Positions 15,211 to 23,266 of a stretch of DNA of 33,750 bases are shown here, in pieces. Made by a program: the position numbers and the translations under genes. The stretch comes from an uncultured Clostridia bacterium (GTDB lineage: Bacteria > Bacillota > Clostridia > Christensenellales > Borkfalkiaceae): positions 1 through 33,750 of the forward strand of contig CANQMQ010000016.1 of NCBI GenBank assembly GCA_947625025.1. Direction: 5' to 3'. Each line of letters begins with the position of its first letter. Position 1 is the first letter of the stretch. The notes below the pieces were generated by a model. The model was given only the letters and a program-made list of their open reading frames with translations, did no database searches and was not told the DNA's origin.

Positions 15211-15708
15211 TTATGACTTTTTCTCCGCGATCGCCTTGAGTACATACGCGAAGTTGGCGATGGGCGACTGCAGGCAGCCGAGCATCTTTGCGATCAATAC
15301 CTCACGAGAAGGAATTGCCGCGAGTTTCTTTACCCCCTCTGCGTCCACATACGCGCCGTCTACATAGGCGCTCTTGGGGACGACTTTGTCGGTGAGGGCG
15401 GGGTTCTCCTTGACTGCCTTGGCGAGAATGGAGCAGCCGCTCGTCTCGTCGGGGCAGAAAACAAACGCCGTCGCACCGTTGAGGTCGCTGTCGAATTGCG
15501 TTACGCCGAGCTCATCAAATGCCTTTCTCACGAGGGTGTTCTTGAACACTTTATACTCGCAGGAAGCGTTTCTGAACTTATTGCGAAGGTCGTTGACTTC
15601 GGCGACGGTGAGCCTATCGTAATGCACGATAACGACGGACTTCGCGGCGGAGATCTTCGACTTGATATCTTCGACGACAACCTTTTTTGCTTCTAAATTG
15701 GCCGACAT
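15211..15708 (-). CDS. rplJ: Large ribosomal subunit protein uL10
   Basis: uL10 anchors the bL12 dimers to the ribosome. The 165-residue product opens with the usual N-terminal region (VVEDIKSKISAAKSVVIVHYDRLTVAEVNDLR), has the YKVFKNTLVRKA RNA-binding segment, and ends with the helical bL12-binding tail (PIANFAYVLKAIAEKK). The start at 15708 has CGGAGG at good spacing. The gene has its own promoter and a structured leader with an L10-binding motif and an intrinsic terminator, so autogenous control by the L10-L12 complex is likely. Confidence 0.98.
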   Translation of the reverse strand: MSANLEAKKVVVEDIKSKISAAKSVVIVHYDRLTVAEVNDLRNKFRNASCEYKVFKNTLVRKAFDELGVTQFDSDLNGATAFVFCPDETSGCSILAKAVKENPALTDKVVPKSAYVDGAYVDAEGVKKLAAIPSREVLIAKMLGCLQSPIANFAYVLKAIAEKKS

Positions 15709-15880
15709 AGTTACCTCCGTTAGGTCGAATGACCCGATTTGCGGGGATCGCTCCCCTGTTTGCGGTAACCCGCAAAAAAACTCCGCACCGCAGAAGGGTA
15801 CGGAGAATTCTTTTTAAGAGTTCTTCCATAACCTCGGCGGGATATTTGAGCGAATACGCACCCGTGGTCTGCGGTTACTT
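15709..15880 (-). ncRNA. Ribosomal protein L10 leader (autoregulatory 5' UTR)
   Basis: The transcript from about 15880 carries AACCGCAGACC, GGGTGCG, AATATCCCGCCGAGG between about 15877 and 15827. This matches the conserved L10-leader motif (binding site of the L10(L12)4 complex) known from Bacillota. An intrinsic terminator lies downstream of it in the same leader and before rplJ, giving a natural attenuation switch. Identification is from motif memory; a covariance-model search would confirm it. Confidence 0.8.
15774..15805 (-). terminator. Attenuator terminator in the rplJ leader
   Basis: On the minus strand CTCCGTACC (15805-15797) pairs over nine positions with GGTGCGGAG (15789-15781), with one G-T pair, around a CTTCTGC loop. 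Seven T follow (15780-15774). It lies about 65 bases before the rplJ start. Confidence 0.88.
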
Positions 15881-15886
15881 GGTTCC

Positions 15887-15915
15887 ATTGTAACAGATGC
15901 CGCCTGCGCTGTCAA
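15887..15915 (-). promoter_or_regulatory. Sigma-A promoter of rplJL
   Basis: TTGACA (15915-15910), 17 bases, TACAAT (15892-15887) on the minus strand. It begins 24 bases after the rplA stop and drives the leader and rplJ-rplL. Confidence 0.9.
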
Positions 15916-15938
15916 GCGTTTTTGGGCATCTTTTGAGG

Positions 15939-16628
15939 TTACGCCTTCGAGTAAGCCACTTTTACGCCGGGGCCCATCGTGCTCGCGAGCGTGACGCTCT
16001 TGATGTACTGCCCCTTGGCGGCGGCGGGCTTTGCCTTGACGACGGCATCCATCAGGGCGTTGAAGTTCTCGAGGAGCTTCTCGGGCCCGAACGATTTTTT
16101 GCCGATCGGGCAGTGGATGATGGCGGTCTTATCGAGACGGTACTCAACTTTACCTGCCTTCACTTCCTGCACGGCCTTTGCGACGTCCATCGTGACGGTC
16201 CCCGATTTGGGGTTGGGCATGAGGCCCTTCGGGCCGAGGATACGGCCGATACGGCCGACGAAGCCCATCATATCGGGGGTGGTGATCATCACGTCGAATC
16301 CGAACCAGTTCTCCGTCTGGATCTTCTGGATCATCTCTTCAGCGCCGACGAAATCCGCACCTGCGGCAAGGGCCGCATCCGCACGTTCGCCCTTGGCGAC
16401 GACGAGCACCTTCTTGCTCTTACCCGTCCCGTTGGGGAGCACGAGCACGCCGCGGACCTGTTGGTCTGCCTGGCGGGGGTCTACGCCGAGGCGGATGTGG
16501 ATCTCCACCGTCTCATCGAACTTTGCCTTTGCGGTGGAGAGCACGATTCCCATGGCCTCTGCCGCATCGTATGCCTTCGCGTGGTCATACGTCTTTACAC
16601 TGTCAATATACTTCTTTCCGCTTGACAC
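15939..16628 (-). CDS. rplA: Large ribosomal subunit protein uL1
   Basis: uL1 binds 23S rRNA at the L1 stalk and acts in E-site tRNA release. The 229-residue product has [14 protein letters not shown], the [13 protein letters not shown] block, [11 protein letters not shown], the signature [18 protein letters not shown], and the C-terminal [15 protein letters not shown]. The start is a GTG at 16628: GAGGAGGG lies seven bases upstream, and no ATG fits the family start. The frame runs 18 codons further but overlaps rplK in another frame. The gene is 13 bases after the rplK stop. Confidence 0.97.
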   Translation of the reverse strand: MSSGKKYIDSVKTYDHAKAYDAAEAMGIVLSTAKAKFDETVEIHIRLGVDPRQADQQVRGVLVLPNGTGKSKKVLVVAKGERADAALAAGADFVGAEEMIQKIQTENWFGFDVMITTPDMMGFVGRIGRILGPKGLMPNPKSGTVTMDVAKAVQEVKAGKVEYRLDKTAIIHCPIGKKSFGPEKLLENFNALMDAVVKAKPAAAKGQYIKSVTLASTMGPGVKVAYSKA

Positions 16629-16641
16629 GTCTCTGCCCTCC

Positions 16642-17067
16642 TCATTCCTCAACGGTGATGCCCATGCTGCGGGCAGTCCCACGGATCATGCTCATCGCGC
16701 TCTCGAGCGAGGAGCAGTTGAGATCGGGAAGCTTGGTCTTGGCAATCTCTTCCACTTGTGCGCGGGTAAGCTTGCCGACCTTCACCTTGTTCGGCGTCGA
16801 AGAGGCGCTCTCGAGCCCGAGTGCCTTCTTGATGAGCACGGGTGCGGGCGGCGTCTTGAGGACGAACGTGAAGGAACGATCCTGATAGATCGTCATGACG
16901 ACGGGGATGATGAGCCCCTCCTGGGATGCCGTTCTCGCGTTGAACTCCTTCGTGAAGCCGGGGATGTTGACGCCGTGCGGGCCGAGCGTCGAACCGACGG
17001 GCGGACCGGGGGTGGCTTTCCCGGCAGGAAGTTGCAGCTTGACGACTGCGGTTACTTTCTTTGCCAT
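16642..17067 (-). CDS. rplK: Large ribosomal subunit protein uL11
   Basis: uL11 forms the base of the GTPase-associated centre and is needed for RelA-type stringent sensing. The 141-residue product shows [44 protein letters not shown] and the C-terminal [13 protein letters not shown]. It starts at 17067 with an AAGGAGG site. The 89 bases before it, after nusG, hold a GCCGC/GCGGC hairpin without a T run, so transcription probably continues from nusG. Confidence 0.98.
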   Translation of the reverse strand: MAKKVTAVVKLQLPAGKATPGPPVGSTLGPHGVNIPGFTKEFNARTASQEGLIIPVVMTIYQDRSFTFVLKTPPAPVLIKKALGLESASSTPNKVKVGKLTRAQVEEIAKTKLPDLNCSSLESAMSMIRGTARSMGITVEE

Positions 17068-17156
17068 ATAAACCTCCTTGTGGTAGTTGCAAGGCGGCAG
17101 TAAGATTTACCGCCTCTCCCACAGTTCACGCCGCACATGCGGCGGGATTTCTTTCT

Positions 17157-17726
17157 TTACTCCTCTTCGGGAGGAATTTCGACGGCGTCTGCCGAAATCT
17201 TGGTGACTTGCACGTATTCGACTTCGACTTCCTGTTCGCGCCCGAACATCGTAATGACAACCTTTGCGCGCTGGGATTCATCGTTGCAGCTTCGGATGGT
17301 GCCGATGAAGCCTTCGAGCGGACCGCTGACGATGGAGACCCTGTCCCCCACGTGAAGGTCTGCATCCGCGACGTAATCCTCGAGGCGCATCTTGCGGATC
17401 TCCTCTTCCTTCATCGGGATGGGCCTGCCCTGCGGGCCGACGAACCCGGTGACGCCGCGGGTGTTGGTAACGAGGTACCACAGCTGGTTGGAATAGATCA
17501 TCTTGATGAAGACATAGCAGGGAAGGAGCTTTCTCTCTACGACCTTCTTCTTGCCGTTTGCCTTCTCCTCGATGGTCTGCTCGGTGGGGATCTTCACATC
17601 GAAGATCTGATCCCCGAGGTTGTTGTTCTCCACGAGGCGGAAGAGGCTGTCTTTCACCATAGATTCATAGCCCGAGTAGGTATGCAGAATGTACCACTTG
17701 GGTTCGGTATCGGTGCTCGGAATCAT
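17157..17726 (-). CDS. nusG: Transcription termination/antitermination factor NusG
   Basis: NusG binds RNA polymerase and modulates elongation, pausing and transcription-translation coupling. The 189-residue product has the NGN domain (KWYILHTYSGYE, RKLLPCYVFIKM, TRGVTGFVGPQGRPIPM) and a C-terminal KOW domain (VGDRVSIVSGPLEGFIGTI). A lysine-rich insertion lies near residues 54-64, as in many Bacillota. The start at 17726 is three bases after the secE stop, with a poor GGGGG ribosome site, suggesting coupling to secE. Confidence 0.98.
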   Translation of the reverse strand: MIPSTDTEPKWYILHTYSGYESMVKDSLFRLVENNNLGDQIFDVKIPTEQTIEEKANGKKKVVERKLLPCYVFIKMIYSNQLWYLVTNTRGVTGFVGPQGRPIPMKEEEIRKMRLEDYVADADLHVGDRVSIVSGPLEGFIGTIRSCNDESQRAKVVITMFGREQEVEVEYVQVTKISADAVEIPPEEE

Positions 17727-17729
17727 GTC

Positions 17730-17999
17730 TTATGCCCCCAGGTTGGTGAGAAGCTCCAAAAGCTCTGAAAAGCCCACGTTGACACCCGTCACAATGACGG
17801 TGAAAATGAGGACGATCACGAGTACGATGCCCGTGGATTTGACAGCGGTGCCGAAGGAAGGCCAACTGACGCGCTTGAGTTCCGAGAAGGTCTCCTTGAG
17901 CTTTCTCCCCATGCGCACGAAGATATTCGGCTTCTTGTTCTTATTCGCCTTCCTCTTATCGGGCTCCCTGTTTTCGGGCTCGATGTTCTTCTTTGCCAT
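17730..17999 (-). CDS. secE: Preprotein translocase subunit SecE
   Basis: SecE clamps the SecY channel of the Sec translocon. The 89-residue product has a charged N-terminus of about 30 residues, the conserved amphipathic segment LKETFSELKRVSWPS, and one transmembrane helix (TGIVLVIVLIFTVIVTGVNVG). The start at 17999 has GGAG at eight bases. It lies in the standard rpmG-secE-nusG order. Confidence 0.96.
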   Translation of the reverse strand: MAKKNIEPENREPDKRKANKNKKPNIFVRMGRKLKETFSELKRVSWPSFGTAVKSTGIVLVIVLIFTVIVTGVNVGFSELLELLTNLGA

Positions 18000-18016
18000 A
18001 ACGTTTTCTCCGAAAC

Positions 18017-18181
18017 TTACTTGGATTCCTTGTGAACGGTGTGTTTCTTACAGGTCGGGCAATACTTCTTGAGTTCGAGACGATCGGGATCGTTTCTCTT
18101 GTTCTTGAAGCTATCGTAGTTTCTGTTCTTGCACTCCGTGCATTCGAACGTCACCTTCGTTCTCATCGACTTGACGGCCAT
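18017..18181 (-). CDS. rpmG: Large ribosomal subunit protein bL33 (zinc-binding form)
   Basis: The 54-residue product has the two zinc knuckles CTEC and CPTC, marking the C+ zinc-binding form, with [13 protein letters not shown]-like core ([20 protein letters not shown]). The start at 18181 is preferred to MRTKVTF five codons later because GGAG lies about ten bases upstream and none precedes the inner ATG. It is the first gene of the rpmG-secE-nusG-rplK-rplA operon. Confidence 0.95.
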   Translation of the reverse strand: MAVKSMRTKVTFECTECKNRNYDSFKNKRNDPDRLELKKYCPTCKKHTVHKESK

Positions 18182-18234
18182 TGTGTGTAAACTCCATACA
18201 AAAAAATTACACCCCGTTTGCGGTGCGTAAGAGC

Positions 18235-18263
18235 AGTTTACCACATGCGGGGAGGGTTGTCAA
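18235..18263 (-). promoter_or_regulatory. Sigma-A promoter of the rpmG-secE-nusG-rplKA operon
   Basis: TTGACA (18263-18258), 17 bases ending in TGG, TAAACT (18240-18235) on the minus strand. An imperfect hairpin (18207-18230) followed by seven T (18206-18200) lies right at the predicted 5' end of the mRNA. The rest of the 237-base gap to the divergent gene at 18419 shows no clear further signal. Confidence 0.82.
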
Positions 18264-18418
18264 CCGATTTTGCGGGCAATTTCCGAAAAAATTTTTTCTT
18301 TTGTGCCCGCCCGCGTAAGGAGGGGAGCGGCTATCCGACAAAATCTCCCTTATCCGCGCAAAATGTGCCCGCTTCTTTGCGGGGAGGCGGGAATACCATA
18401 GGGCAAAGAGGTATCAAC

Positions 18419-19168
18419 ATGCAACTTTCGGAATTCATTGGAAAACCCGTGCTCTCCCCTGCGGGGGCCTCCTACGGCTACGTGCTCGCCGCCCGCCCCG
18501 CCCGTGACTTTCGGGCGATCGCCTGCCTCGTATGCGCCGATGCCGATGAGGAGGAATTTTACCTGCCCATGCGGGCGGTGCGCTCCTCGGGGGATGCGCT
18601 CATTGCGGGAAAGGCCCGCCTCACTTCCCCCACCGGGGTCGCATTCCCCGTCGGGAGGGCGGCTTACACCTCGGAGGGGGAATTTTTGGGCACCGTGTGC
18701 GATGCGGAGCTCAAAGAGGACCCCGAACTCATCCTCTTCGACGAGGGGGAAACCTTTCCCGTGCCCGTGCGCCTTGCGGCCTTCGGGGAGCGGGTGGTGC
18801 TCTACAAGACGGAATCGGAGAAAAATGCCGCCGTCCGCATGCCCCAAAGAAAAAAGAAAAACGGGGCTACCATGCCCGAGATGGATACGGAATCCGTGCA
18901 AAATGAGGCTACCATGCCCGAAACGGAGACTTCGGTTTCTGAAACGGAGCCATCCGATACCGTACCCAAACCCGAAAGGCCGAACGCCATACGCCTTCTC
19001 AACCACAACAATCTCTTGGGCAGAAGAGTGAAAAGGAGCGTGTTTGATTCCTTCGGCAACCCCGTTGCCCTTGCGGGAGAGCGGGTGACGCCCGCCATGC
19101 TCTCCGCCGCCCGCAAGTGTAACCGCCTCTTGGAGCTCACCGTAAACACCCTCACCGCCCTCTATTGA
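18419..19168 (+). CDS. PRC-barrel-like protein with low-complexity linker
   Basis: The 249-residue product starts with MQLSEFIGKPVLSPAGASYGYV, a pattern typical of PRC-barrel domains (small beta-barrels seen in RimM, photosynthetic H subunits and the sporulation-linked YlmC/YmxH). A second barrel-like unit follows (FPVGRAAYTSEGEFLGTVCD, about residues 77-96). The linker (about 140-190) contains two copies of an ATMPE-type phrase and is rich in Glu, Ser and Thr. The C-terminus (LLGRRVKRSVFDSFGNPVALAGERVTP, in two parts) resembles a third PRC-like strand pair, then a short helix. The start at 18419 has AGAGG seven bases upstream; upstream codons in frame lack support. No membrane helix is visible. 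Function unknown. Confidence 0.68.
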   Translation: MQLSEFIGKPVLSPAGASYGYVLAARPARDFRAIACLVCADADEEEFYLPMRAVRSSGDALIAGKARLTSPTGVAFPVGRAAYTSEGEFLGTVCDAELKEDPELILFDEGETFPVPVRLAAFGERVVLYKTESEKNAAVRMPQRKKKNGATMPEMDTESVQNEATMPETETSVSETEPSDTVPKPERPNAIRLLNHNNLLGRRVKRSVFDSFGNPVALAGERVTPAMLSAARKCNRLLELTVNTLTALY

Positions 19169-19183
19169 GCATTTCACAAAACA

Positions 19184-19216
19184 CCGCCCGCCGCGCTTTC
19201 AAAGCGCGGCGGGCGG
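19184..19216. terminator. Long perfect hairpin between convergent genes
   Basis: Sixteen-base arms (19184-19199 and 19201-19216), GC-rich and perfectly complementary, flank a single C. On the minus strand the hairpin is followed by TGTTTTGTG; on the plus strand there is no T run. It most likely terminates the minus-strand addBA operon and possibly the plus-strand PRC gene. Confidence 0.75.
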
Positions 19217-19237
19217 CCGTTATACTCCCGATAAACC

Positions 19238-19849
19238 CTATAATTTATACTTTGCCGTAAGTTTCAGAACGGAGGCAAGGCAATCGTTGAGGCGGCGGAC
19301 TTCCTGCTCCGAGAGCGGCTTCCCCCTGCACCCATCGATGGTATGCCCCAACACTTCGGTCTCCAACCGATCGGAGGGGGCGAGGTTACACGCTTTGAGC
19401 TTCTTTAAGAGCTCCTCGGCGTGGGAGAGCCGCATGCCGCACTCCTGCACGGTGACGGCGGGCTCCTCGTAGCGGCATACCTTGGCGGGCGTATCCTTTG
19501 GCGTGGTTGCGGATTTTGCGCACAGCCGCTTGAAGAGCTCTTCCTCCCGCTCCTCCCTGCTCTTTTTCTTCCGCTTCTTTGGTTTTGGAGCAAAGAGCAT
19601 CAGGAGGAGAAGGGCGGCAAAGGCGACGTAACACCCCCCATAGAAGAGGGCGAGCGGGGCATGGCCCGAGAGCAGGGCAACGCCCACCCCGCCGAAGAAG
19701 AGGAGGACGGGAAACGCCCACCGCCTGAGGCGAAAGACGATAGCGAGCACCGAGAAGGTGAGGGCAAGGGCGGGGAGCAGGATGATGGGGATCCACAGGG
19801 GTACGGCTTCAAGCGCCCCCGAAAGTTTGGAGAACAGTTGTGCGGGCAT
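19238..19849 (-). CDS. Hypothetical membrane protein downstream of addA
   Basis: The 203-residue product has three hydrophobic helices in its first 90 residues (LWIPIILLPALALTFSVLAI, FPVLLFFGGVGVALLSG, ALFYGGCYVAFAALLLLMLF). A very basic segment (KPKKRKKKSREEREEE) and a soluble helical C-terminal domain follow, with no motif recognised. It lies 69 bases after the addA stop on the same strand and no promoter is evident between them, so it is probably the last gene of the addBA operon. The start at 19849 has only a weak AAGGG close to the ATG. Function unknown. Confidence 0.72.
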   Translation of the reverse strand: MPAQLFSKLSGALEAVPLWIPIILLPALALTFSVLAIVFRLRRWAFPVLLFFGGVGVALLSGHAPLALFYGGCYVAFAALLLLMLFAPKPKKRKKKSREEREEELFKRLCAKSATTPKDTPAKVCRYEEPAVTVQECGMRLSHAEELLKKLKACNLAPSDRLETEVLGHTIDGCRGKPLSEQEVRRLNDCLASVLKLTAKYKL

Positions 19850-19918
19850 AGCCCTTAGAGGATACCCCCGTTTTTCCGTCGAAACCTGACTCCATTGGCC
19901 GAATTTTGGGAAATTCCG

Positions 19919-22900
19919 TCACATCGGGAGCACGCTCCCCCTTGCGATGTTGACGAGGTACACCCCCACGTCCTCTTCGCGCACCCCCTTGATTTTGGCG
20001 ACTGCCTTGCGGTACAGCCGCATCTGCACTTCGTAGTGCGCCTTAAGATCGGCATCTCCTCTTGAGGAGTACTTGTAATCGTATACGGTATACCTTCCGT
20101 CCTCACAGAGGAGCAAGTCGATTGCCCCCTGGAAAATGACGTCGTCGCTTGCGACGCTCCCGTCCTCATCCGCATAGACATCCGAAAAGCCGTCTGCGGG
20201 GAGGGTGACGAGGAACCGCTGTTCGCGGAGCACCTCTTTGCCTTCGAGCCGCCTGAGGGCGGGAATTTGCACGATGCGGGAAAGGTGTGTAAGGTCAATG
20301 CGCCCCACCTGCTCCTCCGTTAGAAGCTCTTCCCGCTGCATCCGCACGAGCTCCTCATGGGCATCCCTGCCGAAGTTGTAAAATTGCAGGAAGGCGTGGT
20401 ACGCCGTGCCCGTCTCCGTATCAAATACCCCACCCATGTCCGAAATGTCGTCCTCAAAATGAATGCGGGGCAGGTCGCCGCGTTGCCGAAGGAGCCCCGT
20501 TGCGCTGTCCTTTACGGGAAGGCGGCAGCTCGCCTCATGGGGATAGGGGGCGCGGGCCGCCAAAATTTTTGTTACGGTGGCCTCGTCGAAGCCCCCCGCA
20601 TGCCCCTCTTCCATCTGCGGCTCCCGGATCCTTTGGAAGGTACCCTTGGTGCACGGAAGTTCGCTTCTCGGGATGAAGTCAGACATCCTTCCCGCATCCT
20701 CGGGGCGGTAACGGAAGGCCTCTTCCTCGGGGGATATGGTCTCCCGCCGCTTGGAAAAGATGAGGTGAAGGCGGGCCTCCGCACGGGTCATGGCGACGTA
20801 GAGGAGGTTCTTCTCCCCCTCCTTGGTCTCCCGCCGCTCGTGAAGGGCCGCCGCCTCCCGAAGCAGGGTCTCCGAATACGTCTTTGCCTCGGTATCGAAA
20901 CAGCGGGGCAGCAGCCCAAAGTCCTCGGAGACCATCATATCGGGCCGATCTTCGGGGTGGAAGTTGGTATCGAGGTCGGCGACAATGACGACGGGAAATT
21001 CGAGCCCCTTGGCGGCGTGCATCGTCATGACGTGTACGGCATCCGTACCCCCGCTCTCCGTGAAGTTGATGCGCATATCGGCATCCTCGAGGCGGCGCAG
21101 GAATTCGTGTACGCTCCCGCACTTCTCGCTCTCCGAAACGAGGCGGTGCACCCGTGCAAGCCGCTCTCCCGCACTGCCCTTGGCGGCGATCTGCGCCTCG
21201 AGCCCCTCTGCGAGCAGGAGCTCGAGCATCTCCGCCGCACTCTTCACTTTGGCAAGGTCGGAAAGGCGCTCTGCCCGTTCGAAGAAGGTGATGAGTTTTC
21301 GGGTGAGATCATCCCCGCTCTCCCTGTACCCCTCGAGATAGGTCTTTACGGTGGAGCGGAAATTCAAGGGGAATTCGCGGAGCGTCCTTTCAACTTTGAA
21401 GCGGAGAACGGCAAGCTCCTGCTCTGTAAACCCGCCCAAAGCGGAGAGCATGGCGGTGGCCATCGGAATATCCTGCTCGGGGTTATCGAGGAAGGAGAGC
21501 CAATCGATGAGCAGCCGCACCTCGAAGTGATCACAGATGTTGACGGGGGCAGAAGAGGAGACGGGAATGCCGCTCTCAGAGAGGAGCCGCACGATCTTGC
21601 CCGCAGAGCCCGTCCGCTTGCGCACGAGTACGGCGATATCCCCGAAGGCTACGGGAACTTCCCTCTTCTCCTTTGCGTTGTAATACGTCTTTATGCGCTC
21701 CTCAAAGATAATTTGCCGCACGCAGTCGGCGGTGAAATCGTACCCCTCCGCGGCCTCCTTCTTCACCGAATACACCGTGCGCGGCTTCTCTTTTATAATC
21801 TCTTCCCCTTCGGGCGGATCGTAGACATACACGCCCCCGCCCTTCGTGCCCCCCTTCATCTCCACATAGCCCTCGAGGGCACGGGTGAATACGGCGTTGA
21901 CAGCATTTAAGACTTCAGCGGAGGAACGGAAGTTTTGGTTGAGGGAGAGCGCCGCCTTGCCCGCTCCGCCCTTTCGGTACTCCTCGAATTTTTGGTTGAA
22001 GAACGCCGAGCGGCTGCCGCGGAAGGCATAGATCGCCTGCTTGGGGTCCCCCACCATGAACACGTCGTCCCCGCCGATGAGGCCGATGAGCTTCTCCTGC
22101 AGGGGGTTGACATCCTGGTATTCATCCACGAAGATATGTTGATACTTCCCCCGCACCGCCCCCAATGCCTCTTCATCGGCGAGGATACGGAGGGCGAAGT
22201 GCTCCAAATCCGAATAGTCGAGTACGCCCGCCTCCCGCTTGGCATCCGCATACAGTTCATCGTAGCGCAGAACGAGGCCCAAGACCGCCCTTGCAAGCAC
22301 ATGCGCCTCTTCACAGCGCCTAAGTTCCTCTTCACGGCTCCCATAGGCGAGGGGCAATTTATAGAGTTCCTTCACTTCGGAGGCAATCTCGCTCACCCGC
22401 TCCGAATAGTAGACGCTGGCGGGATCGCTCTTCACGGCATTGGCACGGCGGGGAATTGTGGGCGGCGGGAGCTTCTGCATCTCGAAGAGAGACCCCTCAA
22501 AGCACTTCAAGGCATCGGCGGCATCGCATGCGGCATCGAATGCCGCCCTCGTCTTTTCGGCACAGCCCTGCACCCCGCCTGCAACGAGCTCCGCCCGCTC
22601 CGCGATGCGCCTTGCACGGGTGCGGATGTCCTCTGTAAGCTCCGCTTCCGCCCGTGCAAACGCCTCTTCCACCCCGTTTGCACGGATACGCTCTGCAAGT
22701 TCCCGCCAATCGGCCTGTTCACGGAGCTTTGCATAGACCGCCTTCACGATCTCCCTGAGGCGGGCATCCTTCTTCTTGCGGAAGTACACCGCAAGCAGGG
22801 AAGCAAATTGCTCTCCCCCCTCCTCGTAGGCCTCCTCAAAGGCCTCGTTGAGGGCACGGGCGGAGAGGCTCTGCCCCTCGGCATCCTCCTCCCCCACAAT

Positions 22901-23266
22901 GCGGAAGCGGGGGTCTATTTCCAAAAGGTAAAAGTAAGTACGCACCAATCTCCCGCAAAAGGCATGGATGGTGCATATATCGGCGAGGGGGAGGGCGCGG
23001 AGCTGGGCGGCGAGGTGGGCATGCAGGGCGGGGTCCGCCTCCTTCTCGAGGCGCCCGATGAGCGCTTTTCGAATCTTCTCCCGCATCTCGGCGGCCGCCT
23101 TATTGGTGAAGGTTACGGCGAGCATGCTTCGGATGCTCGCTCCGCTCTCCAAGAGGGAGAGGATGCGCTCGATCATGGTGCTCGTCTTGCCGCTTCCCGC
23201 AGAGGCGGATACGATGATCTGTCCGCGGGCGTCGATTACCTTTTGTTGTTCCTCGGTAGGCTTCAT
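19919..23266 (-). CDS. addA: ATP-dependent helicase/nuclease subunit A (AddA)
   Basis: AddA is the UvrD/Rep-type helicase and nuclease subunit of the AddAB complex, which resects double-strand breaks for RecA loading. The 1115-residue product has all the superfamily 1 motifs: Walker A ASAGSGKT (Lys27), AVTFTNKAAAEM, VDEYQD (about 379), GDPKQAIYAFRG, LNQNFRSS, TMHAAKGLEFPVV and YVAMTRAEARL. The C-terminal RecB-type nuclease is present with GTAYHAFLQ (about 955), FQGAIDLLL, VYDYKYSS (about 1065) and a Q-x3-Y element. It is slightly shorter than the Bacillus enzyme. The ATG at 23266 overlaps the addB stop (ATGA). Confidence 0.97.
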   Translation of the reverse strand: MKPTEEQQKVIDARGQIIVSASAGSGKTSTMIERILSLLESGASIRSMLAVTFTNKAAAEMREKIRKALIGRLEKEADPALHAHLAAQLRALPLADICTIHAFCGRLVRTYFYLLEIDPRFRIVGEEDAEGQSLSARALNEAFEEAYEEGGEQFASLLAVYFRKKKDARLREIVKAVYAKLREQADWRELAERIRANGVEEAFARAEAELTEDIRTRARRIAERAELVAGGVQGCAEKTRAAFDAACDAADALKCFEGSLFEMQKLPPPTIPRRANAVKSDPASVYYSERVSEIASEVKELYKLPLAYGSREEELRRCEEAHVLARAVLGLVLRYDELYADAKREAGVLDYSDLEHFALRILADEEALGAVRGKYQHIFVDEYQDVNPLQEKLIGLIGGDDVFMVGDPKQAIYAFRGSRSAFFNQKFEEYRKGGAGKAALSLNQNFRSSAEVLNAVNAVFTRALEGYVEMKGGTKGGGVYVYDPPEGEEIIKEKPRTVYSVKKEAAEGYDFTADCVRQIIFEERIKTYYNAKEKREVPVAFGDIAVLVRKRTGSAGKIVRLLSESGIPVSSSAPVNICDHFEVRLLIDWLSFLDNPEQDIPMATAMLSALGGFTEQELAVLRFKVERTLREFPLNFRSTVKTYLEGYRESGDDLTRKLITFFERAERLSDLAKVKSAAEMLELLLAEGLEAQIAAKGSAGERLARVHRLVSESEKCGSVHEFLRRLEDADMRINFTESGGTDAVHVMTMHAAKGLEFPVVIVADLDTNFHPEDRPDMMVSEDFGLLPRCFDTEAKTYSETLLREAAALHERRETKEGEKNLLYVAMTRAEARLHLIFSKRRETISPEEEAFRYRPEDAGRMSDFIPRSELPCTKGTFQRIREPQMEEGHAGGFDEATVTKILAARAPYPHEASCRLPVKDSATGLLRQRGDLPRIHFEDDISDMGGVFDTETGTAYHAFLQFYNFGRDAHEELVRMQREELLTEEQVGRIDLTHLSRIVQIPALRRLEGKEVLREQRFLVTLPADGFSDVYADEDGSVASDDVIFQGAIDLLLCEDGRYTVYDYKYSSRGDADLKAHYEVQMRLYRKAVAKIKGVREEDVGVYLVNIARGSVLPM

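Noticed and set aside
13575-15239. Long plus-strand frame opposite the cyclophilin and rplL genes
   Set aside because: Shadow frame; the minus strand carries rplL and a clear cyclophilin with promoter and terminator.
17127-17146. GCCGC/GCGGC hairpin between nusG and rplK as a terminator
   Set aside because: No T run follows and the genes belong to a conserved operon.
18200-18230. Hairpin followed by seven T in the rpmG leader, read as an attenuator
   Set aside because: The predicted transcription start (about 18228) falls inside the left arm, so the transcript would be under 30 bases at the T run; termination there is unlikely. It may only stabilise the 5' end.
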